A DNA stretch of 64,000 nt from Artemia franciscana (GCF_032884065.1 NW_027062872.1:1-64000); one strand, 5' to 3'; positions 1 through 12,620 are shown, counted from the stretch's first letter. Made by a program: numbers and translations. Notes: a model not told the origin generated them from the letters alone.

Positions 1-710
1 GTGTCTCCATTTCTAAGGACATTTGTCAGTATCAGTAAAAAAGTCTAGAGAATTCTTTACCTCAAAACAGCGTCGATCTGAAAACACTGTCAATTAGTCC
101 AATCTGTTTTAATGTATTGCACCTTGCATACGGTAAAGCCCTGCTTGTCCATAAATGTGGTCATGATAAAAGTTGAAAAAATCAAAAAGAAAGTGTTCTC
201 CACTAATATTTAATATTTTCACCATAATGGATTTTAAATTACATAAGCCGATTTCTTTTTCTGTTGACAAGATTATTACCTGCCCTTTAAATAAAAATGG
301 TTAATAGCCTCTTTAAACAGGATTGAATATTATTGAAAACAGGAAGTTTTGCATAAAAAGCAAAAAGTTCGAACCAAACGAGAACCAAAAAGTAAAATCC
401 AAAAGATTTTGCATAAACTCTTAGTTTGAGCAAAATAATTTTGATAAATCAAGCAGAAATCCATAAGAGAAGGAACCTTAAAATGAAGAAAAATGAAAAG
501 AATGAATGAAAGCAAGCTTAGAATGAACCTAAGTTGCCGTAAGTAAGGGTGGTGATGTTTAGTGCGGGCTAATCAACAAAAAACTTCAAAAATCCTCAGA
601 AAAACCGGTAATTTAAGGCCATACTTAAAGTTTATTTTAGCTCTTTGGATGCAAGTTTCGAGTAGGGACTATAAGAATGATTGATAAAACCCAGCAGATT
701 AAATACGATT
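1..710. other. Non-coding, nothing recognised
   Basis: AT-rich sequence with frequent stops in all frames. The only longer open frame (330-515, minus) is 61 codons of low-complexity Phe/Leu-rich sequence and matches no family I know. It lies just downstream of the hAT remnant, so it may include that element's decayed 3' end. Confidence 0.5.
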
Positions 711-1400
711 TTACGTTTTATTCTGACACAATCTTCCTATATTAGCTGTCTTATAAAACAAAATTGAGTCTTCGTCAGTATGGATATATACACTGTCTGT
801 GTCAACTAGAATTTCCCTGTGGACATTGAGATTGGCAAAGCCATTTAGCCTACTTTCAGACGTCACGTTTCTTAGGTAGGTCTTGATTCTCCGAAGTGTA
901 AAAGGAGCGCTCTGTTGTGCTGGTCGATACAGGTATAGTGATTAAAATATTAAGTAAGATATGGATGTTCGGAGAGATTGCTTTGCCACAAATATTTAGA
1001 AAATCAGTAGCATTGACATGGTGTGCCTTGTTCCGTTAGAGAAATTTTTGCCATATTTTTCTTTCCGCCATCAAACGTTTAAGGTGTTGTTTTCCAAATT
1101 TTCTTCATAAATTTCGATCAACTTCAAAAATGGCTCTTTCATCTCTTTACTTTCTTCACTATTCTGTGGATAAGTGTGAAGCAAACAGTGAAACCCTTTT
1201 AAAATATTCTTGTGCTTTAAGAGACGTTCTTCTATAAAGTTTTACACTTTCAATTCAGAAGATGAATAAGTTAATTCTTTAAAATTGTTCTGTGCTTTCG
1301 GCTGAGACATTTCTTCTGTGTATCTGCCTGTCTACAATCCTTGTAACACTAATTGTAGTTCCATTCAATTTGGCCAAAGAAAATAAAATCAGTGAAAAAT
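711..1400 (-). pseudogene. Decayed hAT transposase C-terminus (ZMYM1-like)
   Basis: Conceptual translation of the minus strand, with frame changes, gives the C-terminal part of a ZMYM1/TTF-type hAT transposase. In order it reads ISVTRIVDRQIHRRNVSAE (about 1385-1320), EESKEMKEPFLKLIEIYEEN (about 1165-1105), LITIPVSTSTTERS (about 945-900), then RRIKTYLRN and SRLNGFANLNVHREI, ending at a stop at 711-713. The IPVST..ERSFSTL..IK..LR..M...RLNGLA block is the signature of the hAT dimerisation domain. At least one frameshift lies in the ERSF/TLRR junction (near 900), and an in-frame stop lies near 1065. No terminal inverted repeats or 8-bp target duplications were found. It is dead as a transposase; a domesticated exon is unlikely given the frameshift. 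Confidence 0.75.
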
Positions 1401-2290
1401 AGAATGTTAAACTTTATTTTGCTGTGGGGGGAGGGAAGGTGTCAGCACGCCATAAGTTGAACACCTTACGAATCGTGCATGTTGTTTCAATATCAATGGC
1501 GGGGTGTCCATATTGCTGATGGACGGGTTCTCTTTAGTAACAAACGTAGTGAGAGCCAATTCAAGTTTTTTCCAATTTCTTTTTGTAGCTCTTTAATGTT
1601 AACAATGCTTGATATTGCAACAGGGCCCTTGACTGATACCTAGTGCTTTGCTCAATCTTTGACAAAAATTTTTAAGGCCTACTACCGCTCTATCTTGATA
1701 GGTCCATAGAACTTGCTTGCTTGCTTCTTTTTTTATTTTTTTTACTGAACTAAGTATTTACAGTATACATTACAATATAATACTCTTCTGATCTTGTCAA
1801 GTGCCTTACAAAAGGCTCTTTAGAAGGGCAGTCCAGTAGACGTGAAACAAATATACCCTCATTCAAAATTTGATTCAATCCAAATTTCAATTTTTAACCC
1901 ATCAACTAACAGTGGTCCCCCAATTACCTAAAAAAAAATTCACATAATACCAATCTATTAGCTTTATACAAGTTCATAATTTTTCCTTTTTCCATTTCAA
2001 ACACCATAATTAGTTAAGGCCTTTTCATTGCAGTTGCCCTGAAAAATTAAAAAAGTACACCAGCTTTGCCTGAAAAACTTTATTGAAGACACGGCTGAAT
2101 GTGAAAATTGCCTTTGCTTTTGAAATTTATTCTGCTTTTCAACTGGCTGCAAACTACCACGTTTTCTTATATTTTCTCATAATGTCGATAAATGAGTTTC
2201 TTAAATTGAAATTGCTGGAACTCAAATAAGGAGAAATAAATGTAAAAATATCGAACACATATGTAAGTTTCTGAACCGTCTCTATTTGAC
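1401..2290. other. Non-coding, nothing recognised
   Basis: AT-rich sequence with short T and A runs. No open frame with family features on either strand. It may hold the eroded 5' part of the hAT remnant next door, but I cannot trace it. Confidence 0.5.
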
Positions 2291-2590
2291 AATTAAATAA
2301 AAAAAATAATTTTTTTAGCTGAAAGTAAGGAGCGACATTAAAACTTAAAACGAACAGAAATTACTCCGTATATAAAATGGGTTGTCTCCTCCGCAATCCC
2401 TCGCTCTTTACGCTAAAGCTTTTAATTGTTTTAAAAAGTAGAATTGTGGCAAAGAGTCAAACTTTAGCGTAAAGAGCGAGGGATTGCGGAGGAGACAACC
2501 CATTTTATACACGGAGTAATTTCTGTTCGTTTTAAGTTTTAATGTCGCTCCTTACTTTCAGCTAAAAAAAATTAGTTTTTTTTATTTAAT
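2291..2590. repeat. Long hairpin in repeat D
   Basis: Left arm about 2291-2418 and right arm about 2462-2590 are nearly perfect reverse complements (about 128 bp each) around a ~43-nt loop. Each arm carries GTAAGGAGCGACATTAAAAC at its outer part and CTCGCTCTTTACGCTAAAG at its inner end. A weaker version lies at 8559-8756 in copy 2. Confidence 0.85.
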
Positions 2591-3013
2591 TTCTGAACGT
2601 TTTTGAATTAATGTAGGCTTGGTTTTGGCTCTCCCCACATAAATTATTAAAATGAAATTTGTATATTAATTCTTTTTTTGGATAAATGGCTTTCTCTTAG
2701 TTTTGATCAGACGATTTTGAGAAATAAGGGGTGGAGAAGGAGGCCTAGTTGCCCTCCAATTTTTCGGTTGCTTAAAAAGGCAACTAGAACTTTTAATTTT
2801 TAACGAACGTTTTTATTAGTAAAAAAATATACGTAACTTATAAATTAGCAACTTACGTAACAAACTTTCATAATCTTATATTTTTGTTATGTATACAAGG
2901 GGGTTTGTATCCTCGTTAATACCTCGCTCTTTACACTAAATCTTAAGTTTTGTCCCAATTCTTTGAAAATGACCCCTGAATCAGAAAGGCCGTAGAATAA
3001 ATAGTTGAAATTA

Positions 3014-3091
3014 CTAAAAATACTTTAGCATAAAGAGCGAGGTATTTATCTCCTCCTAAATACCTCGCTCTTTATGCTAAAGTATTTTTAG
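3014..3091. repeat. Tight perfect hairpin in repeat D
   Basis: Arms 3014-3047 and 3058-3091 are 34-bp perfect reverse complements with a 10-nt loop. The arms contain the same CTCGCTCTTTATGCTAAAG core as the longer hairpin upstream, so one short motif forms two nested foldback structures in this repeat. Confidence 0.85.
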
Positions 3092-4035
3092 AACCCTTCA
3101 TATGCGTAATAATCTCTGTTCGTTTTAAGTTTCAATGCTACTCCTACCTTTCATTTGAAAAAACGTTTTCATGTTTATTTTTCATTGTTTTCTTATAGTA
3201 ATGCTAGAAAATCATGCGCCCTTTTCCTTGAATTTTTCTTCCCCCATGACAGATTCCTCCAAGGAAAGATCCTCCAGCATAGCCCCCTCCCCTCAGCCCC
3301 ACCACCCAAACAAAATAAAATCCCCCTGAAAACGTCTACACTTTCCAATAACCATTACTATATGTAAACACTGGTCAAAGTTGTAACTTGCAGCCCCTCC
3401 CCCAGGGATTGTAGGGGAGTAAATCATCCCCAAATACATAGTTATTATGGTTTTCGACTATGCTGAACAAAATGGATATCTCAAAATTTTGATCCGTTGA
3501 CTTTGGGAAAAAATGAGCGTGGGAGGGGGCCTAGATGCCCTCCAATTTTTTCGGTCACTTAAAAAGGGCACTAGAACTTTTCATTTCCGTTAGAATGAGC
3601 CCTCTTGCGACATTCTAGGACCACTTGGTCGATACAACGACCCCTGGGAAAAAGAAGAAGAAAAAAAAAATAAACGCGCAGCCGTGATTTGTCTTTTGGC
3701 AAAAAATACAAAATTCCACATTTTTGTAGATAGGAGCTTGAAACTTCTACAGTAGGGTTCTCTGATACGCTGAATCTGATGGTGTGATTTTCGTTAAGAC
3801 TCTGTGACTTTTAGGGGGTGTATCCCCCTATTTTCTTAAAAAAGTCAAATTTTCTCAGGCTCTTAGCTTTTGATGGGTAAGACTAAACTTGATGAAACTT
3901 ATATATTTAAAATCAGCATTAAAATGCAATTCTTTTGATGTAGGTATTGATATCAAAATTCAATTTTTTAGAGTTTTGGTTACTATTGAGCCGGGTCGCT
4001 CCTTACTACAGTTCGTTACCACGAACTGTTTGATA

Positions 4036-4167
4036 CGAGAGAATAAGGACACGGAAAAAAAACGAAGCTATCCACAGTAAAAAAGAAAATAATAATTTTG
4101 CAAAAAAAAAAATCTTATTTGAGCCATGATTTCAATGAGGCTTTTTCAGGAAAAGACTTCGCGCTTC

Positions 4168-4200
<33 letters not shown>

Positions 4201-4556
4201 CTTGGTAACTAAGCGGATTTGAAAATTGTTTCCACTCAACCAATTTTGCCTAAGAAAGCTATAATAAAGAAAGGTCAGTACTTGGAATTCTATTTTTTTT
4301 TTTTTTTTGTTGTTGTTGTTGTTGTCCTGTTGCCTTGCATTGTCTTGCTTTGCCTGCTTGGTCTCCGAACTTATTTAAGAAAACGCTCTAGTATGTTACT
4401 TTAAAAATCTAACCCAAAATACTACTCGAACCTTATTAGAAACTATATAGGATTAATCAAAACATAGCTCATGTTTTGTATACAAAATATTTTGTTGCTA
4501 AACTCTAATTCAGCTCAGGTTCGTTTTGATGAAAATTGGCATTATTGCATTGTCAA
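4036..4556. other. Non-coding with poly-T and (TTG)n tracts
   Basis: Holds a ~31-nt T run at about 4170-4200, a T run at 4293-4306 and a short (TTG)n at about 4306-4325. No gene seen. Confidence 0.6.
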
Positions 4557-6145
4557 TAGTCCTTATCGAATTTACTTGTTCTGGCACTTGGTATTAACCA
4601 AGTGACATATAGCAATCGCCAATTCTGTCAGTCTGTCTGTCGGTCCTGGTTTTGCTACTTTAGGCACTTCCAGGTAAGCTAGGACGATGTAATTTGGCAA
4701 GCGTATCAGGGACCGGACAAGATTAAATTATAAATAGTCGTTTTCCTGATTTGACCATCTGGGGGGGGGGGTGACGGCCCGGTTAATTCGCAAAAAATAG
4801 AAAAAATGAAATATTTTTAACTTATGAGCGGGTGATTGGATCTTAATGAAATTTGAGGTTTGGAATGATATTGTGTCTCAGAGCTCTTATTTTAAATCCC
4901 GACCGGATCTGATGACATTGGGGGGAGTTAGAGGGGGGAAACCTAAAGTCCCGGTTTGGCTACTTTAGGCACTTCCAGGTAAGCTAGGACGGTGAAATTT
5001 GGCAAGCGTATCAGGGACCGGACCAAATTAAATTAGAAATAGTCTTACGAAGGAGTGATCGGATCTTCATAAAACTTCATATTTAGAAGTGACTCAGTTC
5101 TCTTATTTTAAATCTCAACCGGATCCAGCGTAATTGGGGGGAGGGGCAGTTGAAGGGAACCGCAAACCTTAGAAAATACTTAAAGCGGTGATATCAGGAT
5201 GAAACTGGATGGGAAGAATAAAAACCTGTCTAAGACACGTGACTGACATAATCGGACCAGATCTGCTGTCTTTAGTGGAGTTGGGGGGGGGGGGGTAATT
5301 TTGAAATTGAGGTATTTGTAACTTACGAAAGGGTGACCAGATCTTAATGACCTTTGATATTTAGCTCTAATTTTAAATTCCGATCAGATCCTGTTACTTT
5401 GGGGGGAGTTGGAGGAGGAAACCGGAATTCTTGGAAAATGTGAAAATTGGTGTATTTTTATTTTACGAATAGGTGATCGGATCTTAATGAAATTGGATAT
5501 TTAGAAGGAATTCATGTCTCAGAGCTCTTATTTCAAATCCTGACCAGATCTCTTGACATTGGGGGGAGTCGGAGGGGGAAATCTTGGAAAACACTTAGAG
5601 TGGAGGAATCGGGATGAAGCTTGGTGGATAGAATAAGCAAATGTCCTTAATACGTGATTGACAGAACCGTACATGATTCGCTCTCTTTGGTTGAGTTGGG
5701 GGGAGGTGTTCAGTGATTTGGCGAGTTTGGTGCTTCTGGACCTACTAGGACGATGAAAATGGGTAGACGTGTCAGGGAGCTGCACAAATTGACTTGTTAA
5801 AGTCATTTTCCTAGATTCGACCATCTGGGGGGCAAAAGGGAGAGAAAAATTAGAAAAAATTAGGTATTTATAGCATACGAGTTTGTGATCGGATCTTAAT
5901 GAATTTTGATATTTAATAGGATATCGTGACTCAGAGCTCTTATTTTAAATCATGACCGACATTAAGCCTCTTATTTTCCTTTCAAATCACTCCATTTATT
6001 CATGGAATTTTGCTAGAGCTCATACCATATGATCTCTTGGCTCTTAGCTCTTCTCGCCTCGTCACAAGTGCCATATGAGCTCTTAGCTCTTGTTTACAGT
6101 TTCGGCTACTATTGAGCCGACGGTTCGTTGCTACGAACTGTTTGT
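4557..6145 (-). repeat. Interspersed repeat E, copy 1 (reverse orientation)
   Basis: Reverse-oriented relative of 35485-37440. The landmark GAGCTCTTATTTTAAATC plus GGATCTTAATGAAATTTGA recurs near 4880, 5100, 5365, 5525 and 5935, so it is built from diverged tandem units. The right end (5960-6100) carries repeated GAGCTCATATG and AGAGCTAAGAGCTC-like palindromes, shared with the start of the other copy, and ends in the same ACGAACTGTTTG tail as repeat D. Poly-G runs (4750, 4918, 5282) break it up. The 98-codon minus frame at 5528-5824 resembles frames in the other copy; see findings. Confidence 0.75.
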
Positions 6146-6318
6146 TTATCGTGCCTTATGTGAATATTAGGAATTTTGTTTCTTTTGTCATTACCTGCTG
6201 TCTTTTTCTTTCTATTGTATTCCGTTTATTGCTAATTTTACAACGAATCATTAATAAACTCAATTTAAGTATCTGAGTATGGTAAAATTTATTTAATTCC
6301 AATGTCTTTCTAACAGGT

Positions 6319-6375
<57 letters not shown>

Positions 6376-8554
6376 CTAGTACTGACTACTTAGGATGGAA
6401 AATTTTCTAACAATCATTTAATTCCGCTTTGCTGTGCATTTTATGTTATTTTACACAAATTCATTTTCCGTAAATATATTTTATTTTTTGTACATCCAAG
6501 GATGAATGGTAGAAACAAATCAGAAGAAAATAAAGCAATCTATTTCTTCACTCAAATGGGAACGTTGTTTCAGAAATGATACTCTTTCGAAATGTTGTCT
6601 TTTCCGTTTTTGTTTTTTTTGTTTTGTTTTTTATGTCGTTGTTAGTTTTTTGATCCATAAAAGCTGCATTTTAAGTAGCTGTGCCATATAGTTACTATGC
6701 AACTAAAATTAAACACTTCCCGCGTCAAGTGGTTAAGTAGTGACTTCATTATTTCTAGATTTCTGATTGTCTTTACAATGCTCGATCAAACTGCAAATTT
6801 TAGTTATAATCTTCAGTAGACCTCCAAATATATTCTATATGTAGGAGTTGGAGCGCATTTTCCCAAATCAAGTTAAAATGGCTCTAAAAAAAAAAAAAAT
6901 ATGGCATTTGGTACCATAAAGGTACTATTTAGTACTATAAAAGTACTATAAAGATACTTTAGTAATGTATAGGTAAGTATGTTCTAAAGAAAACTGGCCC
7001 GTTTCTGTTGATGCTTCGGTCATGCAGGCTTATTTTAGTTTTGACAAGATCTTTGAAAAAAAATTAAATTTCAACTGGGGGTGTATGGGTTTGGGTGGAG
7101 TAAACAGAGGGATGGGAGGGACAGTTGCCCTCCCCTGTCCTATAGAAAATTACAACCCTGTAGCTAGTCAATTCAAAAAAAAAAATGAATTTGGCCTAGC
7201 AGGGTCAGTTGTGACCACCTTATCAATGTAGACTTTAGCCAAAAATCGTCCGCACTGGGACACTCATCCTTTTTATTACCAGATAAATGTCCTTTTTCTC
7301 TTTATTATAAATATTCTTCAGGCGCTCTTTCAGTGAATCGTTTTTTCAAGCTTAAATTTGGCAAAAATTATATTGGCTTACTGCGTTAGTGTGTTTTTAT
7401 GAGTGACCATACCAGCTGACTTAATCCTTTTTTGGTTATTTTGCTTTCTTTCTATAGTCAATTGAAGTTACAAACGCTGATTGACAAAGGTTTCTTCTTA
7501 TTAATCAGCACTGGTCCTTGAAAAGAGAGGACTTTACCTTATTTTCATTGTACTATTTCGAGTTCAGTTCATATTGAGCATCTAGTGACATTGTGTTTAA
7601 GTTTTGACCTGTGATGCAGTCTAATGAATCGATCTTTTTTTTGCGAAACTATGGGGAATTCACTATCTTTAAAAAATTACATGGACAAAAATCGGGGACA
7701 GTACCCATATCATACTTATTTGCTGCAATATTAACACAGGCCAAGAATATCAATGAGATTCAGAGGCTATGCAAAATTAATTGTTATTTAATAGGCAGTT
7801 TTAAAGTGAGTATAATTTATCTGCAATTTTCAAAATAAACAAAAAATGCTGAATAAAATGGGTGGTCAAAAGAGCTTTGGATTACCAAGCTGTAACCCTA
7901 TTTCAATAATAAACCCCAAGCTGGCTTTGCGGTTACACCTAGAAGGTTCCAGAGATCTCCAAAAGTCAAAGAGGCTATTTTAAGAGTTTATGTTCATTCT
8001 TTCAGCGTATTCTCCCCCTCTCCCCTGGAAACTTCCACCCCGTGGGAATTCCTCCTCTCCCAGGCAGATCCCCACCCATATTCTTCCGGAATAATTACAC
8101 AAACTGATTATTGCTGGAAAAGTAAAGTTACCAATGCTTGTAAATTGGTTGTAAGTTTCCCCGCTTTTTTTAGTCATCTGCTTGAGAATTCAAATATTCG
8201 ACTGTAAGTAAAAATTTTATCACAATATTTTTATTTAGCTAACATTTTCTATGAAGAGTAGTTTTGTCGCATAAGTTCTTAATATTCAATTAATATTTTG
8301 CCAGATGTTCAAAAAAATCAAAAGTATATATGAACATGAAAATTTTCAAAAAGGCAACAGTCACATCTCAAGACTGGTTTACATTATTAAGTATAGCCTA
8401 CATATTAATTTGAAGCTTATTTTGTTTTCAGTTAAGCGCAAATTGTGTTCTGGTCTTGAAAAGGTACGAGGATTATCAGCCCTATTCATGTTAATTTTTC
8501 CTCATTTTGAGTTTGACTCAGCTATTTATTCAATACAAAAACACAGGTTTTTGT
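6146..8554. other. Non-coding; poly-T tract at 6320-6375
   Basis: About 2.4 kb of AT-rich sequence with a 56-nt pure T run at 6320-6375 and A runs near 6890 and 7175. Open frames here (6506-6691, 7022-7231, 7611-7838, 7980-8177, 8305-8556) are short and low-complexity, and none shows a domain I recognise. Confidence 0.55.
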
Positions 8555-10835
8555 AACTGCAAGTAAGGAGCGATATTAAAAAGATCAGAAATTATTCCGT
8601 ATATGAAAGGGGTTAACCGCTTCTCAACACCTGGCTGTTTACGCCAAAGTTTGACTCTTTCTTACAACTCTACTTTTTAATTCAATAAAAAACTTTAGCG
8701 TAAAGAGCGAGGCGTTGAGGAAGGGATAACCTCTTTCATATACGGAATAATTTCTGTATATAAAATAACAAAAGCTACTTTGTTTTTGTTTAAATCCGGA
8801 AAGTTTTTTAATTAAAGCAGTCTTGATTTTGGCTCACCGCGCATGAATAATTCAAACTAAATTTGCATATTTTTTTTTTTTTTTTTTGGCTAAATGTTTT
8901 TTTCACAGTTTTGATCGGACGGTTTTGATAAAAAAAAAGGCGGGTGGGGGAGGAGGAGGCGGCCTAGTTGCCCTCCAATTTTTGATTACTTAAAAAAACA
9001 ACTAGAACTTTTTTTTACTAACGTTTTTCTTAGTAATAAATAAATGTAACTTACGAATTAACTTGTGCAACTAACTTCTATATTTGTATATTTTTATTAC
9101 GTCTATGAGGCGTTTCGCCCCCTCTTCAATACCTTGCTCTTTTCACTGAAGCTTGAATTTTGTCCCAATTCTTTAATAATGACCCCTTAATCACAAAGGC
9201 CGTAAACTAAATAGTTAAAATTACTAAAAATACTTCAACATAAAGAGAAGGGTATCATGGAGGAGATGAACTCCCTTATTTACATAACAATATCCTTTCT
9301 TCTTAGGTTTAAATGCTGCTCCTTACTTTCAGCTGATTTTTTTTTTACTTTTTTTTTAATTAATGCCAGAAAATGCTGAAGCCCATTCAAGGAAAATCTC
9401 TTCTCTCATGACAAACTCGTCCACGGAAAGATCCTCCCACGTAACTCCCTCCCCCTCAACACGAAAAATTTTCCTTGAAAACGACTGTACACTTCCCAAT
9501 AATCCTTACTATATGTCAACAATGGTCAAAGTTTGTAACTTAGACCTAATGTTTTTGTCGCTTAAAAGGGCACTATAAATTTTAATTTCCGTTAGATTTA
9601 GTCCTCTTGCGACATTGTAGGGTCACTCGGTCGATACAATCACCCCTGAGAAAAAAAAAAAAAAAACAAATAAACACACATCCGTGATCGGTCTTCTGGC
9701 AAAAGAAAATACACAGCTCCACATTTTTGTAGATAGGAGCTTGAAATTCCTGCAGTGGGGTTCTGTGGTACGCTGAATTTGATGGTGTGATTTTTGTTTC
9801 GCCCCCTCTTCAATACCTCGCTCTTTTCACTGAAGCTTGAATTTTGTCCCAATTCTTTAATAATGACCCCTTAATCACAAAGGCCGTAAATTAAATAGTT
9901 AAAATCACTAAAAATACTTCAACATAAAGAACAGGGTATCATGGAGGAGATGAACTCCCTTATTTACATAACAATATCCGTTCTTCTTAAGTTTTAATGC
10001 TGCTCCTTAGTTTCAGCTGAATTTTTTTTCACTTTTTTTCATAATTAATGCCAGAAAATCCTACAGCCCCTTCTTTGAAATTTTATTCTCTCATGAAAAA
10101 CTCCATGGAAAGATCCTCCGACGCAACTCCCTCCCCCTCAACACGAAAAATTTCCCCTGAAAACGACTGTATACTTCCCAATAATCCTTACTACATGTAA
10201 ACAATGATCAAAGTTTGTAACTTAGACCTTATATTTTTGTCACTTAAAAAGGGCATCATAAGTTTTAATTTCCATTAGAATTAGTCCTCTTGCGACATTG
10301 TAGGGCCACTGGGTCGATACAATTACCCCTGAAAAAAAAAAAATAATAAACACGCATCCGTGATCTGTCTTCTGGCAAAAAAAAAAAAATCCACAACTCC
10401 ACATCTTTATAGATAGGAGCTTGAAACTCCTGCAGTGGGGTTCTTTGGTACGGTGAATTTGATGGTGTGATTTTTGTTAACATTTAATGATTTTTGTCAT
10501 TAAATGACAAAATTAGTCATTTAGGCAAATGCAAAATTTTTTTGACAAAAAGTCATTTAATGACTTGTCATGTTATGGCCAAAGGGGTGTTCCCTGCTAT
10601 TTTCTAAAATAAGGCTGATTTTTCAGTTATTTTTTCACTTTTAGTAATCTTCTCAGGCTCGTAACTTTTGATGGGTAAGACTGAACTTGAAACTTATATA
10701 TTTAAAATCAGCATAAAAATATATTTCTTTTGACGTAACTATTACTATTAAAATTCCATTTTTTTTAGTTTCTGTTACCATTGAGGCAGGTCGCTGCTTA
10801 TTACAGTTCCTTACCACAGACTGTTTGATCGTAAT
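8555..10835. repeat. Interspersed repeat D, copy 2 with internal tandem duplication
   Basis: Same landmark order as copy 1 (GTAAGGAGCGATATTAAAA, paired CTCGCTCTTTACGC arms at 8559-8756, then AGATAGGAGCTTGAAA and GCAGGTCGCTGCTTATTACA at the end). Longer than copy 1 because a ~684-bp block is present twice: TTTCGCCCCCTCTTCAATAC starts at 9113 and again at 9797, and the 9600-9795 segment reappears at about 10282-10480. No coding content supported. Confidence 0.75.
9113..10480. repeat. 684-bp direct tandem duplication
   Basis: Unit 1 is about 9113-9796 and unit 2 about 9797-10480. The units are closely similar over their whole length, including CCCTCTTCAATACCTCGCTC, CCCTTAATCACAAAGGCCGT and AGATAGGAGCTTGAAA. 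The junction is abrupt, inside GGTGTGATTTTTGTTTCGCC. Confidence 0.8.
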
Positions 10836-12182
10836 TTCTGTTTGTTTTGAGTTTCATTTATTTATGAATAGTGATCTGTGGTAGTTTTTCGCTTGGGAGA
10901 TCATTAACTTTATTTTTGGCTTAATTTAGCTCTATTTTTTTGAAAAGAAGTTTTTACATTAATTAAAAGTAAAGAAATAGATGAAAACATTATAGTAGTT
11001 TCCTTTAAATGTAAATGCAACACTGTGACAACAAGCAGGCCAAATATATAAAGTGCACAAATTTGTTATTTTTTTAAGTAAAACTAAGCTAAGTTGAACA
11101 AGCCTGAAATGCAGATAATTAAGCAAAGCAGTTCAAAACTATAAGGGTGGAAGTAGGTTCACAAAGGTCAGTTTTTGCCCAAGATTTGTTACCTTTGAAT
11201 GCCTTCATCTGCCTCTTTGGTAGTTAGGTTAATTTTAGGTATTCGTTTTTCGTTTATTCTTTTTATTTGGTTATTCTTTATTAGACGTTAGTTATTCTTT
11301 TTTTGAACTCTTCGCTTCAAGATTTTAATTTTTTTTTTTTTTCTGTTCTCTTTCAGATCTGTTGTCTATTAACTGTTATTCCGTGATTTGAGTTATAGAT
11401 GGTGTTTAAACACAATCACAGGACAACAGTATAGACTACATTGGATTCAAATTCATCACAATGCCCATACAGGTGTTCTATTCACAATGCTCCAGTATAT
11501 TCAGAATGCTCCATTGCTAAAGGAAGATTTGGCTTAATGTTTGCTTCAATATTTCAATCTTTTTTGCTCATCCCTTACTAAACGAATTTAATGCTATCCA
11601 AGCACTTCTGCTTCTTCCATGGCCTCTGCTCCTCTGCCAAGGAACGGCTTCGACAGTCAACAAACAACATTTTATGGCCATTTGTTTGACATTTTATTAT
11701 TTTAGTTTGACTTAAATTATTTTAATTTGATTGATTTTCTTTTTGAAAGGACATTGAATTTGTAAATACACTGTTTTTATGCTGGCGATAGCCCCTGGTT
11801 GACGAATAAGCGTTGTGTTTTAATGGGTATTTCTAGGTTCTTTTTAGAAGGCCTGCGCTAATTTTTGAATCGCATCGATGGAGAATATAAAACACCCATA
11901 GACAAAAACACAATGCTCCTGATGGGTTTGTCGGTTTGAAGAGTAAAGAGTCGGTTCTATCATCTAAGTGTTAAACCAAAAAACATGGGGGCAATAGCAT
12001 TATTTCAACCTCCTTTCCTTTCTTTAGGAAAGGAAATAAAACATAAAATATTGATTTTAGCTAACGAAATGTTAATGACATATTTCCAGAGGTTTGGATA
12101 ATGTAATTATTAAAACTTTAAGGACTGACATCTATTAAAGCCAAGTTGTTACGCGCAAAAAAATTGAAAATAGTTTGCATGA
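10836..12182. other. Non-coding, nothing recognised
   Basis: AT-rich sequence without supported frames. It sits upstream (in + coordinates) of a minus-strand LINE tail, so the first few hundred bases before 12183 may be that element's 3' untranslated region. Confidence 0.5.
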
Positions 12183-12620
12183 TTATTTTGGTAGGCTTTC
12201 AGTTAATGTTCCTCCGAGTAATTCTTCACATAGTTTTATTCGATGTTCTCTCATAAACCTTCTAATGTCTGTCCTGTAACATTCTGTGCGGATACAATGG
12301 ATGATGAGGTGTGCTAAGGTCTCTATCTGACCACAATAGATGCAATTCGGATCTTCTCCATAGAAAAGAGAAAGATATGATCTTGTAGCTGCATGTTGTG
12401 ACCTAAGTCGAAATGCAATTTTTCCTTCTTCTCTTGATAAACTTTCATATAACTTATTTTCAAATTTCCTTCTGGTCTTCTTTGTAATCAAAAGATTTCC
12501 AGAGCGATTTCTATTTTCTTCAAAGCTAAACTGTTTTATCTGCTTTATTATGTCTTCTATCTGGAATACTATTGTCGGTGTCGTTGTTTGCATTATTTGC
12601 ATGTCTGTACTGGCGGCCAT
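12183..12620 (-). pseudogene. C-terminal fragment of a non-LTR retrotransposon ORF2
   Basis: A 145-codon open frame. Its centre reads IAFRLRSQHAATRSYL, followed by CIYCGQIETLAHLIIHC (about residues 95-111). LRSGH....L plus CxxC..xETxxHLxxxC is the pattern at the very end of Jockey/R1/I-type LINE ORF2 proteins, after the reverse transcriptase or RNase H domain. Nothing upstream of it survives: the plus-strand side runs straight into a (TA)n tract at about 12666. It is a truncated retroelement with no independent function. The clade cannot be fixed without alignment. Confidence 0.65.

Larger units (their letters stand above)
2291..4035. repeat. Interspersed repeat D, copy 1 (hairpin-rich)
   Basis: Recurs at 8555-10835 and, partly, at 45787-46400. 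Landmarks in order: GTAAGGAGCGACATTAAAAC, paired arms around CTCGCTCTTTACGCTAAAG, a block reading GCCTAGTTGCCCTCCAATTT, a second hairpin, a second such block (3530-3560), AGATAGGAGCTTGAAACTTC, and a terminal segment reading GAGCCGGGTCGCTCCTTACT then TTCGTTACCACGAACTGTTT. The reverse complement of that last segment opens the copy at 45787. No coding frame is supported; the open frames at 3155-3367 and 3889-4080 are accidental. The class is unknown: foldback or MITE-like non-autonomous DNA element is the best guess from the inverted arms. Confidence 0.7.
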
